This document shows positions 10,452 to 23,342 of a stretch of 64,000 nucleotides of DNA, one piece after another (the stretch's first letter is position 1; every line of letters begins with the position of its first letter). The translations under genes and the position numbers were made by a program. The stretch is from assembly GCA_047967505.1 (NCBI GenBank), contig CM106539.1. One strand, 5' to 3'. Source of the stretch: Dipteris shenzhenensis. Lineage: Eukaryota; Polypodiophyta; Polypodiopsida; Gleicheniales. Below the pieces are notes generated by a model that saw only the letters and a program-made list of their open reading frames with translations, ran no database searches and had not been told where the DNA came from.

Positions 10452-11177
10452 TGTTAGATATCAATGCTCCACTCTCATATAATTACGTGGGAACTAGCTA
10501 ACTCTACTTGTAAGCCCCCCATATGAGGAAGGCATTTGAGTAGCTCGGTTATCCGGTAGGTCCTGGTTTGGACACCAGATGGGGGGGTGTGGCTTGATGG
10601 CTGGACAGCTTTAGATAGAGTTGGCACACTGCCAACTAGGCTACATGCAAGTGCGGGAAGGCATCCCTTCACTGACCGCACTAAGGGTAGACGGAGCATT
10701 TCCTGGGGTAGCGCACTCTTGGGTTGCGGGGCCTGTTTAGAGCCTCAGATGATCCCGGATGCGATGGGCTGAACGGATTCTGTAGGTCAGTTGCTCTATT
10801 TTGCACACTGGTTCTATTGTATGGTCGATGGCCTATTTTGAGACCAACCCCCAGTCGACCGTTTTGGGTGGACTGGGTCGGCCACCCAATTGAGCCTAAC
10901 CGACTATGACTGGTGGCTATATAAGAGCAAGCCCGTGAAGCCCATTTCATCACTAGTTATAGCAACCTTGATTCCTTAGCATCCAGCCTCCGTCTTCTAC
11001 TATTTCTGGCAGACCATCGAAGCTTCTTTCACAGGAGTGCACGGTTGGGAGGTAGTGCCATCTATTGTATGAGTTCTACAGTAATCAAATTTTTTATTCT
11101 CCATGGTATCTTGTTTTCTCTCTTGCGTACGAGATCCTGTTATATGTTGAGCATAGATGTTGTATTATTTTCTTACA
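10452..11177 (+). repeat. 5' LTR of copia-B1
   Basis: 726 bases, TGTTAGATATC at the start and CTTACA at the end. It holds the core promoter TATATAAG at 10918-10925. ORFs on both strands here are incidental. Confidence 0.92.
10918..10925 (+). promoter_or_regulatory. LTR core promoter of copia-B1
   Basis: TATATAAG, also present in the 3' LTR (15724-15731) and in the full-length LTR of copia-B2 (complement at 36167-36174). Confidence 0.7.
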
Positions 11178-11190
11178 TGGTATTAGAGCC
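11178..11190 (+). other. Primer binding site of copia-B1
   Basis: TGGTATTAGAGCC directly follows the 5' LTR. It is the tRNA-Met site with one C-to-T change; copia-B2 keeps TGGTATCAGAGCC. Confidence 0.8.
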
Positions 11191-11248
11191 TGGACTCTAG
11201 CAAGAAGATTTGGTAGTGTGTTTCTGTTTGCGAGCAGATTTTGAGAGA

Positions 11249-14200
11249 TGGCCCAGCCCGCGCAAGACTGCAAATCCCACCGTTCGGCGAAAGCGAAAAG
11301 TTGGACGGCTCTAACTATTCTCTCTGGAAGTTCAAGATGAAGACCATCCTAAGTGCATATGAGCTTTGGGACACTGCTACTGGGGTAGATGTGAGGCCAC
11401 GGATCCAGCCAATGCAGGACAACAAATAGTACCAACTGCGGATGAGATTCTTGCATGGACAAGAAGAAATGCAGATGCATTGTGTTCTATTGTCTGCAAT
11501 GTTAGTGATTCTATCATGGCATTAATTCAACATGTCACCACAGCGGAGGAGGCATGGACGGTCTTGAAAAATTAGTACGAGACCACGAATCAGACGCAGA
11601 TTCAGAATCTAGAGACTCAATTCGCGAACGAGAAGTTGTCTGAGTCTGAAGCGGCAGAAAATTTCATCATCAGGGTGAAGAATCTGCACGATCAGGTGAT
11701 TGTGATTGGCATCACCATCACCAACGAGAATCTAGCATGAAGGTGCATACGGATTCTCCCACCAAAGTACGACCGTCTTGTTACGACACTGAATACGCAA
11801 AACAAAAATCCACCCCTCAACTTTGAGGATTTCAGTGCGATGCTTCTGGAGGAGGAGATGCATCAAAAGAGGAGGCTGGAGAAGATTCGGCTTTATGGAC
11901 CGGATCAAAGAAAGGTAAGGGTAAGGACTCTGGTAACCCATCTTCTTCTGATGATAAAAAGAGAAAGAAGAAGATCAAGTGCTTCTATTACAACAAGGCA
12001 GGGCACAAGCAGAATGAGTGCCGCAAGAAGATTGCAGATGAGAAGAATGGACTAAAGAAAGAGTCCAACAACAGTGTGCAAGTAGTACCAATAGAGTTGT
12101 TCGTTGCAATTGAGGAGATTTGCACAGAGGTAGTTCATGTACCTACAGATGAACCGTGGATCATTGACAATGGTGCATCATGCCACATGACCAGTCGGAA
12201 GGATTGGTATACCTCTCTACAGCCGGTAGGGAATGACATCATGGTAGCAGTCAGCAATGATGCAAAATGTCCAACAAAAGGAAAAGGTATGATTGCTCTC
12301 AAGTCAGATGGAGTTGTAAAACAGTTTTCGATGTTCTTTATGTGCCAGATATCAAGAGGAACTTGTTGTCCATTTCTACGATCATGGATCGGGACCTCAA
12401 AGTTCAATTCGATAAGAATGGTGCACAGATCTTGGATCTTCAAGCAAAGGTCATTGGTAAAGGTACACGGCGCAACAACATTTACGAACTCTCAGCTTTC
12501 AGGGCTCGAGTAGATGTGAAGAACACTAAGCTGTGGCATGAGAGGTTTGGTCATCTAAACCTTAGTTCTTTGAAGGAGATGCATAAAAGTGGAATGATTG
12601 CAGACCTACCAGAAATTTTAGATCTGCCCGATGTATGTGAAGCTTGCATGATGGGCAAGCAGCATCGATAGCCCTTTCGTAAAGAGGCTAGCAGAGTAAA
12701 GGCTCCTCTAGAGCTCGTTCACACAAACCTCTGTGGAAAGATGGAGACGGAAGCTTTGGGTGGTTCCTTCTACTTCATGACGCTGATCGACAACTACAGT
12801 AGAAGGATATGGATATACTTCTTGAAGATGAAAGACGAGGCTTTCAGTAGGTTCAAGGAATGGCATGTAATGGTTGAGAAGGAATCAGGAAGGAAGGTGA
12901 AGAAGTTGATATTAGACAGAGGTGGAGAGTTCACATTGACTGAATTCGAAAGTTATTGCAAAAGTCACGGAATCAAGAGGCAGAAACCCCCGTCACATAC
13001 ATCATGGCAAAATGGAGTAGCAGAACGCAAGATGCGTGTCATTTGCAAAATGGGCCGGAGTATGATGAAAGGGAAAGATTTGCCAACGACTTTTTGGGTT
13101 GAAGCATGTAACACTACAATTTACATCCTCAATCGTAGCTACACGAAGGCTATGAACGGGATGACTCCACTGCAAGCCTTTTCTAGTAAGAAACCTTCAG
13201 CTGCACATTTCAGAGTATTTGGATGTGACTGTTTTGTGCATGTCCCTGATGCTACCAAGACCAAATGGGAACCAAAGAGCCGGAAGTGTATTTTCTTGGG
13301 CTATAGTGCAGAGGCAAAGGGTTACCGTCTCTATAACCCTATTACCAAGAAGGTAATTGTAAGTCGCGATGTGGTCTTCTCAAAATAGCCGCATCAATTG
13401 GAGAAGGATGCTTCCTTCCCAGACAACCAAGACCAAGACATCCATCCAGTACTACCACCAACAGCAGACCGAACTCTCCCAACGATGCTTGGGAGGATTC
13501 AAGATAAAGAAGACGAAGAAGAGCCTGCAAAACCACAACGGCAACGGCCATTCTCGAAGTGGGTAAAGCAGCATTTGGATGACAGAGAATCTCCAAGCAT
13601 TGAGGAGGAACCATCCAAACACCGCCGATCCAAGAGATTAGAGGAGTAAAGAAGGGCGCATGAACACTTGGTCAACTATGCTTTGATGACAAAAGTGATC
13701 CGCGCTAATGAACCCAAGTGTCTTGAAGAGGCATAGGGCGATGATAGGTGGATGGAGGCTATGCAGTCGGAGTATGGCTCCATAATGAAGAACAACACTT
13801 GGGACCTTGTAGATTGACCACCAAAATGCAAGGTAATTGGAACCAAGTGGGTGTACAAGACCAAGTACAAGTCCGATGGCACGTTGGATAAGTACAAGGC
13901 TCGGCTCGTGGCAAAAGGATTTGCATAGGTACATGGTTTTGATTATCAAGATACTTTTGCTGCCACAGCTCGACTAACCACAATTTGCAGTGTTTTGACT
14001 TTAGCTGCCAAGGGAAGTTGGCCCGTGTTTCAGATGGATGTGAAATCTGCCTTTCTGAATGGAGATCTCAAGGAGGAGGTATACGTGGAACAACCACCAG
14101 GTTTTGAGATCCTCGGTTCAGAAGGTAAAGTCTACAAACTGAAGAAGGCACTTTATGGGCTGAAACAGGCTCCACGGGTGTGGTACCAACGAATTGATGC

Positions 14201-15229
14201 CTATTTTCTGCAAAATGGGTTCAGGAGGAGCCCATCTGATGCAAATTTGTATATCTTCAGAGAAGGAGGTAGGTGTATGATCATGGTCCTTTATGTGGAT
14301 GACCTTGTCATAACAGGGAACCATGAAGAGAAGATCTCGCAGACGAAGCATTTGCTAGGAAGAGAGTTTGAAATGACAAACCTCGGACTGATGCATTTTT
14401 TTTTGGGGATTGAAGTTTGGCAGGAGTCGAAATCGATCTTCATTTCACAGCTGAACTATGCTGGAGAGATACTGAAGGCATTTGGCATGGCTGAGTGCAA
14501 GACAGTTGGTACCCCTATAGAGGTTGACGCGAAGCTCTCAAACGAGGATTCATCACCACTGGTGGACGAAGCGTAGTACAGAAGGCTTGTGGGCAGCTTG
14601 ATTTACCTATGCAACACACGGTCGGACATCAATTTTTTGACTGGTGTACTAAGCAGGTTTTCCAATAAGCCCCGGGAGAACCATTAGAGGGCAGGGATGG
14701 GGGTGCTGAAATACATCAAAGGCACACTTGATTATGGCATCACTTATACCAAGGGCAACATCTTGATCGGATTTTGTGACTCAGATTGGGCAGGAGACGT
14801 GGACAGCAGGAGATCAGTGACAGGGTACTGTTTCTCACTTAGATCTGGAGTTGTGTCATGGGTCAGCAAGAAGCAACCCACAGTTGCTCTTTCTTCTACC
14901 GAGGTCGAGTACAAATCTGCATGCTTTGCTTCTTGCAAGGCAATGTGGTTGAGGAGGATTTTGGGGGACATGGGTGCAGTGCTAAACAAGCCTACATAGT
15001 TATCATGTGACAAGAGTTGCATGGCGATTGCAAAGAACCCGATGTTCCATGCTCGCACAAAACACATTGAGATTCAATATCACTTTGTACCGAGCTCATC
15101 ATGGATGGAGAGGTCAACTTGGTGTACTATCCGACTACAGAGAATGCTGCGGACATCTTCACGAAGGCTCTTCGAAGAGACTTGTTGGAGAGGCATCTTC
15201 ATCGACTTGGCATTGGGCCGAAAAAGTAA
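11249..15229 (+). pseudogene. Copia gag-pol polyprotein, broken
   Basis: Domains in order: gag with UBN2-type region (11280-11900); zinc knuckle at 11980-12021, whose second Cys is Tyr; aspartic protease WIIDNGAS (12160-12180); pre-integrase LWHERFGHLN and CEACMMGK (12530-12670); integrase (12715-13250); reverse transcriptase (13740-14460) with YVDD at 14292-14303; RNase H with SDWAGD and STEVEY (14780-14910); C-terminal GIGPKK and stop at 15227. Stops include those near 11574, 11738, 12669, 13386, 13648 and 14574, with an early frameshift after MAQPA. The first integrase Asp is Asn (HTNLCG; copia-B2 has HTDLYG). It cannot make a working polyprotein. Confidence 0.93.
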
Positions 15230-15258
15230 GTCACTTGCGGGTGGACATTGAGGGGGGG

Positions 15259-15980
15259 TGTTAGATATCAATGCTCCACTCTCATGTAACTATGTGGGAA
15301 CTAGCTAACTCTACTTGTAAGCCCCCCATATGAGGAGAAGGCATTTGAGTAGCTCGATTATCCGATAGGTCTTGGTTTGGACACCGGATGGGGGCCATGT
15401 GTGGCCTGATGGCTGGACGGCTTTAGATAGAGTTGGCACACTGCCAACTAGGCTACATGCAAGTGTAGGAAGGCATCCCTTGACTGACCGCACTGAGGGT
15501 AGATGGAGCATTTCCTGGGGCAGTCCACTCTCGGGTTGCGGGGCTTGTTTGGAGCCTCAGATGATCTCGGATGGCTGTGGGCCGAACAAATTATGTAGAT
15601 CAATTGCTTTGTTTTGCACACCGGTTCTATCGTATGGTCGGTGGCCTACGAGAGCCCCAGTCGACCGTTTTGGGCAGACTGGGTCAACCACCCAATTGAG
15701 CCTAACCAACTATGACTGATGGCTATATAAGAGCAAGCCCGTAAAGCCCACTTCATCATCGACTATAGCAACCTTGATTCCTTAGCATCTAGCCTCCGTC
15801 TTCTACTGTTTCCGGCACACTATCGAAGCTTCTTTCACAGGAGCACACGGTTGGGAGGTAGCACCATATATTGTATCAGTTCTATAGTAATCAAATTTTT
15901 GATTCTCCATGCTATCTTGTTTTCTCTCTCGCGTATGAGATCCTGTTATCTATTGAGCATAGATGTATTATTTTCTTACA
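15259..15980 (+). repeat. 3' LTR of copia-B1
   Basis: 722 bases, same ends as the 5' LTR, preceded by the polypurine tract AGGGGGGG. It has TATATAA at 15724. Confidence 0.92.
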
Positions 15981-15985
15981 TAGTA

Positions 15986-18900
15986 ATCACAGTCTCCACT
16001 GTGTAGAGATCATATGGAATTGTGTCAATCTCTGTGGAGAATGCCACCAGCGGAGAATGGCAGTGGTGCCAATCTCATACCATGACCTGAAAACATGCAC
16101 AAGGAATCCTAAACTCACGTGTGCATTGGAACTTTTGCCATTATCCTACTGCAGCCAATAAAATTAGTGGAATGTCAATCTATAGGTTTAGTTTGTCTAG
16201 ATTACCACTAGTGGAGAATGGCACTGATGCCAATCTCATGCTGGCACCTACATAATGACACTGAGGTCATCAAAATCACATGTGGAATGGAATCAAACAC
16301 CACTCTCCTATGATCACTAGAATACCCCTCCTAGAATACTACGGTAAACATTTGTACAAGTGGAGAATGGCAGTGGTGCCAATCTCTTATTAGGCCCTAG
16401 AAAATGGCATTGAGAAGCCTAAACTCACATGTGCATTCTTCTATGTAGTGATCACAGTCTCCGCTGTGTAGAGATCATATGGAATTGTGTCAATCTCTAT
16501 GGAGAATGCCACCAGTGGAGAATGGCAGTGGTGCCAATCTCACATGTGGAATACCCCTACGATCCTTGGAATAACCCTCCTAGAATATTAGGGTAAACAT
16601 TTGTACAAGTGGAGAATGGCAATGGTGCCAATCTCTTATTAGGCCCTAGAAAATGGCACTGTGAAGCCTAAACTCACATGTGCAGCCAATAAAATTGGTG
16701 GAATGTCAATCTATAGGTTTAGTTTGTCCAGATTACCACTAGTGGAGAATGGCAGTGATGCCAATCTAAGGCTGGCAACTACATAATGACACTGAGATCA
16801 TCAAAATCACATGTGGATTGGAATCGGAAACCATTCTCCTATGATCACTTGAATACCCAAACTAGAATAGTAGGGTAAACATTTGTGCAAGTGGAGAAGC
16901 GCAGTGGTGCCAATCTCTTATTAGTCCCTAAGAAATGGCATTGAGAAGCCTAAAGTCACATGTGCATTCTTCTATATAGTGATCACTGTCTCCGCTGTGT
17001 AGAGATCATATGGAATTGTGTCAATCTCTGTGGAGAATGCCACTAGTGGAGAATGGCAGTGGTGCCAATCTCATACCATGACCTGAAAACATGCACAAGG
17101 AATCCTAAACTCACATGTGCATTGGTACTACCACTAGTGGATAATGCTAGTGATGCCAATCTCATGCTGGCAACTACATAATCACACTGAGATCATCAAA
17201 CTCACATGTGGATTGGAATCGGACACCATTCTCCTATGATCACTGGAATACCCCTCCTAGAATAGTAGGGTAAACATTAGTACAAGTGGAGAATGGAAGT
17301 GGTTCCAATCTCTTATTAGGCCCTAGAGAATGGCATTGAGAAGCCTAAACTCACATGTGCATTCTTCTATGTAGTGATCACAGTCTCCACGGTGTAGAGA
17401 TCATATGGAATTGTGCCAATCTCTATGGAGAATGCCATGAGTGGAGAATGGCAGTGGTGCCAATCTCTTATTAGGCCCTAGAATGTCAATCTATAGGTTT
17501 AATTTGTCTAGGTTACCACTAGTGGAGAATGGCAGTGATGCCAATCTCATGCTGCCAACTACATAATGACACTGAGATCATCAAACTCACATTTGGATTG
17601 GAATCGAACACCATTCTCCTATGATCACTGGAATACCCCTCTTAGAATAGTAGGGTAAACATTTGTACAAGTGGAGAATGGCAATGGTGCCAAGCTCTTA
17701 TTAGGCCCTAAGAAATGGCATTGAGAAGGCTAAACTCACATGTGCATTCTTCTATGTAGTGATCACTGTCTCTGTTGTGTAGAGATCATATGGAATTGTG
17801 TCAATCTCTTTGGAGAATGCCACCAGTGGAGAATGGTAGTGGTGCCAATCTCATACCATGACCTAAAAACATGCACAAGGAATCCTAAACTTACCTGTGC
17901 ATTCGCACTTTTGCCATTACACTACTGCAGCCAATAAAATTAGTGGAATGTCAATCTATAGGTTTAGTTTGTCTAGATTACTAGTAGTGGAGAATGGTAG
18001 TGATGACAATCTCATGCTGGCAACTACATAATGACACTAAGATCATCAAACTCAAGTGGAGAATGGCATGGTGCCAATCTCTTACTAGGCCCTAAGAAAT
18101 GGCATTGAGAAGCCTAAACTAACATGTGCATTCTTCTATGTAGTGACCACAGTCTCCGCTGTGTAGAGATCATATGGAATTGTGTCAATCTCTATGGAGA
18201 ATGCCACCAGTGGAGAATGGCAGTGGTGCCAATCTCATACCATGACGTGAAAACATGCACAAGGAATCCTAAACTCACATGTGCATTGGCACTTTTGCCA
18301 TTATCCTACTGCAACCAATAAAATTAGTGGAATGTCAATCTATAGGTTTAGTTTGTCTAGATTACCACTAGTGGAGAATGGCAGTGATGCCAATCTCATG
18401 CTGCCAACTACATAATGACACTGATATCATCAAAGTCACATGTGAAATGGAATCGGACACCACTCTCCTATGATCATTGGAATACCCCTCCTAGAATAGT
18501 ATGGTAAACATTTGTACAAGTGGAGAATGGCATTTAGGGAATTGTGTCAATCTCTACATAGCGAAAACCATTCTCCTATGATCACTGGAATACCCCTCCT
18601 AGAATAGTGGGGTAAACATTTGTACAAGTGGAGAATGGCAGTGGTGCCAATCTCTTACTAGGCCCTAAGAAATGGCATTGAGAAGCCTAAACTCACATGT
18701 GCATTCTTCTATGTAATGACCACAGTCTCCACTGTGTAGAGATCATATAAAATTGTGTCAATCTCTATGGAGAATGCCACCAGTGGAGAATGGTAGTGGT
18801 GCCAATCTCATACCATGACCTGAAAACATGCACAAGGAATCCTAAACTCACATGTGCATTGGCACTTTTGCCATTATCTTAATGCAGCCAATAAAACTAG

Positions 18901-21900
18901 TGGAATGTCAATCTATAGGTTTAGTTTGTCTAGATTACCACTAGTGGAGAATGGCAGTGATGCCAATCTCATGCTCCAACTACATAATGACACTGAGATC
19001 ATCAAACTCACATGTGGAATGGAATCAGACACCACTCTTCTATGATCACTGGAATACCCCTCCTAGAATAGTACAGTAAACATTTGTACAAGTGGAGAAT
19101 GGCAGTGGTGCCAATCTCTTATTAGGCCCTAGGAAATGGCATTAAGAAGCCTAAACTCACGTGTGTATTTTTCTATGTAGTGATCACTGTCTCCGCTGTG
19201 TACAGATCATATGGAATTGTGTCAATATATGTGGAGAATGGCAGTGGTGCCAATCTCATACCATGACCTGAAAACATGCACAAGGAATCCCAAACTCACA
19301 TGTGCATTGGCACTTTTGCAATTATCCTACTGTAGCCAATAAAATTACTGGAATGTCAGTCTATAGGTTTAGTTTGTCTAGACTACCACTAGTGGAGAAT
19401 GGCAGTGATGCCGGCCCTAAGAAATGGCATTGAGAAGCCTAAACTCACATGTGCATTCTTCTATGTAGTGATCACTGTCTCCACTATGTGAGATCATATG
19501 GAATTGTGTCAATCTCTTATTAGGCCCTGGAATGTCAATCTATAGGTTTAGTTTATCTAGACTACCACTAGTGGAGAATGGTAGTGATGCCAATCTCATG
19601 CTGGCAACTACATAATGACACTGAGATCATCAAACTCACATTTGGATTGGAATCGGACACCATTCTCCTATGATCACTAGAATACCCCTCCTAGAATAGT
19701 AGGGCAAACATTTGTACAAGTGGAGAATGGTAGTGGTGACAATCTCTTATCAGGCCCTAAGAAATGGCATTGAGAAGCCTAAACTCACATGTGCATTCTT
19801 CTATGTAGCGATCATTGTCTCAGCTGTGTAGAGATCATATGGAATTGTGTCAATCTCTATGGAGAATAACACTAGTGGAGAATGGTAGTGGTGCCAATAT
19901 CATACCATGACCTGAAAACATGCACAAGGAATCCTAAACTCACATGTGCATTTGCACTTTTGCCATTATCCTATTGCAACCAATAAAATTAGTGGAATGT
20001 GAATCTACAGGTTTAGTTTGTCTAGATTACCAATAGTGGAGAATGGCAGTGGTACCAAACTCATGCTGGCACCTACATAATGACACTGAGATCATCAAAC
20101 TCACATGTGTTATGGAATTGGACACCACTCTCCTATGATCACTGGAATACCCCTCCTAGAATAGTACGGTAAACATTTTTACAAGTGGAGAATGGCAATG
20201 GTGACAATCTCTTATTAGGCCCTAAGAAATGGCATTGAGGAAGCCTAAACTCACATGTGCATTCTTCTATGTAGTGACCACTGTCTCCGCTGTGTAGAGA
20301 TCATATGGAATTGTGTCAATCTCTATGGAGAATGCCACCAGTGGAGAATGGTAGTGGTGCCAATCTCATACCATGACCTGAAAACATGCACAAGGAATCC
20401 TAAACTCACATGTGCATTGGCACTTTTGGCATTATCCTAATGCAGCCAATAAAATTAGTGGAATGTCAATCTACAGGTTTAGTTTGTCTAGATTACCACT
20501 AGTGGAGAATGGCCGTGATGCTAAACTCATTCTAGCACCTACATAATGACACTGAGATCACCAAACTCACATGTGGATTGAAATCGGACACCACTCTCCT
20601 ATGATCACTCGAATATCTCTCCTAGAATAGTAGGGTAAACATTTTTACAAGTGGAGACTGGCAGTGTTGCCAATCTCTTATTAGGACCTAGAAAATGGCA
20701 TTGAGAAGCCTACACTCACATGTGCATTCTTCTATGTAGTGATCATAGTATCCGCTGTGTAGAGATCATATGGAATTGTGTCAATCTCTGTGGAGAATGC
20801 CACCAGTGGAGAATGGCAGTGGTGCCAATCTCATACCATGACCTAAAAACATGCACAAGGAATCCTAAACTCACACGTGGAATGGAATCGTCACCACTCT
20901 GGAATATGCCTCCTAGAATAGTACGGTAAACATTTGTACAAGTGGAGAATGGCAGTGGTGCCAATCTCTTATTAGGCCCTAAGAAATGGCATTGAGAAGC
21001 CTAAACTCACATGTGCATTCTTCTATGTCATGAGCACAGTCTCCCGTGTGTAGAGATCATATGGAATTGTGTCAATCTCTGTGGAGAATGCCACCAGTGG
21101 AGAATGGTAGTGGTGCCAATCTCATACCATGACCTGAAAGCATGCACAAGGAATCCTAAACTCACATGTGCATTGGAACTTTTGCCATTATCCTACTGCA
21201 GCCAATAAAATTAGTGGAATGTCAATCTATAGGTTTAGTTTGTCTAGATTACCACTAGTGGAGAATGGCAGTGATGCCAATCTCATGTTGGCAACTACAT
21301 AATGACACTGAGATCATCAAATTCACATGTGGAATGTAATCGGACACCACTCTCCTATGATCACTGGAATACCCCTCCTAGAATAGTGGGGTAAACATTT
21401 GTATAAGTGGAGAATGGCAGTTGTGCCAATCTCTTATTAGGCCCTAGAAAATGGCATTGAGAAGCCTAAACTCACATGTGCATTCTTCTATATAGTGATC
21501 ACTGTCTCTGCTGTGTAGAGATCATATGGAATTGTGTCAATCTCTGTGGAGAATGCCACCAGTGGAGAATGGCAGTGGTGCCAATCTCATACCATGACCT
21601 GAAAACATGCACAAGGAATCCTAAACTCACATGTGCATTGGCACTTTTGCCATTATCCTACTGCAGCCAATAAAATTAGTGGAATGTCAATCTATAGGTT
21701 TAGTTTGTCTAGATTAACACTATTGGAGAATGGTAGTGATGCCAAACTCATGCTAGCACCTACATAATGACACTGAGATCATCAAACTCACATGTGGATT
21801 GGAATCGGACACCACTCTACTATGATCACTGTAATACCTCTCCTAGAATAGTAGGGTAAACATTTGTTCAAGTGGAGAATGGCAGTGGTGCCAATCTCTT

Positions 21901-22840
21901 AGTAGGACCTAGAAAATGGCATTGAGAAGCCTAAACTCACATGTGCATTCTTCTATGTAGTGATCACAGTCTCCGCTATGTAGAGATCATATGGAATTAT
22001 GCCAACCTCTGTGGAGAATGCCACCAGTGGAGAATGGAAGTGGTGCTAATCTCATACCAAGACCTGAAAACATGCACAAGGAGTCCTAAACTCACATGTG
22101 CATTGGCACTTTTGCCATTATCCTACTGCAGCCAATAAAATTAGTGGAATGTCAATCTATAGGTTTAGTTTGTCTAGATTACCACTAATGGAGAATGGCA
22201 GTGATGCCAATCTCATGCTGGCAACTACATAATGACACTGAGATCATCAAACTCACATGTGGAATGGAATCGGACACCACTCTCCTATGATCACTGGAAT
22301 ATCCCTCCTAGAATAGTAGGGTAAACATTTGTACAAGTGGAGAATGGCAGTGGTGCCAATCTCTTATTAGGCCCTAAGAAATCACATTGAGATGCCTAAA
22401 CTCACATGTGCATTCTTCTATGTAGTGATCACAGTCTCCGCTGTGTAGAGCTCATATGGATTTGTGTCAATCTCTGTGGAGAATGGCAGCGGTGCCAATC
22501 TCATACCATGACCTAAAAACATGCACAAGGAATCCTAAACTCACATGTGCATTGGCACTTTTTCCACTATCCTACTGCAGCCAATAAAATTAGTGGAATG
22601 TCTAGACTACCACTAGTGGAGAATGGCAATGATGCCAATCTCATGCTGGCAACTACATAATCACACTGAGATCATCAAACTCACATGTGGATTGGAATTG
22701 GACACCACTCTCCTAAAATACCCCTCCTAGAATAGTAGGGTAAACATTTGTACAAGTGGAGAATGGCAATGTTGCCAATCTCTTATTAGGCCCTAGAAAA
22801 TGGCATTGAGAAGCCTAAACTCACATGTGCATTCTTATTA
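15986..22840 (+). repeat. Satellite array, 465-bp family, right block
   Basis: Landmark CATTCTTCTATGTAGTGA recurs at about 16434, 16968, 17367, 17747, 18131, 18706, 19166, 19456, 19798, 20262, 20727, 21018, 21483, 21948 and 22413. Spacing is 464-465 bases between the most regular neighbours, with shorter variants of about 290 (twice), 342, 380 and 384. Each unit holds three or four short imperfect palindromes (GAGAATGGCA...TGCCAATCTC). A 65-codon ORF recurs in many units but is a by-product of the repeat. Orientation is constant. Confidence 0.92.
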
Positions 22841-22901
22841 GCATCAGTGCCCTTCTCTAGAAGGTTAGGTGAGAAAACTCTCATGTGATAACCTTCACAT
22901 A

Positions 22902-23136
22902 AGGAGAATGGCACTGGTGCCTTATCTCTGGTTCTTTGCAATCCATGTGATGAATCGAACTTCTGCCATTCTCTTTAACATCATGGAGGATGGCACCAGT
23001 GGCATTATCCTCAAAGTCTCACGAAGGATGGCACTTGTGCAATTCTCAACAAACTCACAATCCATGTGTTCAATGGCATTTGTGACACTCTTCATAAGAT
23101 CATATTATGTTGGAGAATGGCACAAATACCATTCTT
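22902..23136 (+). promoter_or_regulatory. Palindrome cluster before the methyltransferase-like gene
   Basis: Five variants of GGAGAATGGCAC(N)GTGCCATTCTC-like inverted repeats occur in 235 bases: about 22902, 22985, 23024, 23070 and 23114. This is the same motif as in the satellite units, but here it lies in sequence that is no longer in tandem 465-bp form. The gene's ATG is at 23343. A regulatory or small-RNA hairpin role is a guess; the recurrence is what is seen. Confidence 0.5.
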
Positions 23137-23342
23137 TATTATAACCATCTTAACTATGATATTGTGTATATTTGCTTACTATGTGGGTGTAGTTTTTCAT
23201 AATGCATATATAAGTTGCTTCGCCTTGGTTATTTTGTTCATAGAAGTTGCATTGTGGTTGTAATATTTCCTACTACACTTATGATTTTCTATTATAGATT
23301 TCATTGTGTCCTTGGTTCTTTTGTTAACAAAACATTGCAAGA

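Larger units (their letters stand above)
10452..15980 (+). mobile_element. Ty1/copia retrotransposon copia-B1
   Basis: Complete but decayed element: LTRs at 10452-11177 and 15259-15980, primer site at 11178, gag-pol remnant, polypurine tract AGGGGGGG at 15251-15258. It interrupts a satellite unit. The target duplication is TAGTG (10447-10451) against TAGTA (15981-15985), and the unit resumes in phase (ATCACAGTCTCC). The LTR differences I checked in the first hundred bases are transitions plus one indel, in keeping with an old, methylated copy. The same family is present as copia-B2 at 35915-45535. Confidence 0.95.

Noticed and set aside
17740-22138. A 65-codon ORF starting MCILLCSDH repeats many times in the satellite
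   Set aside because: It follows the 465-bp repeat exactly and is lost whenever the unit changes length. No start context, intron or domain supports a gene; it is a by-product of the repeat.
7960-22840. Regular repeats considered as a CRISPR array
   Set aside because: Units are long (465 bases), contain no short-repeat/unique-spacer alternation, and lie in plant nuclear DNA without cas genes.
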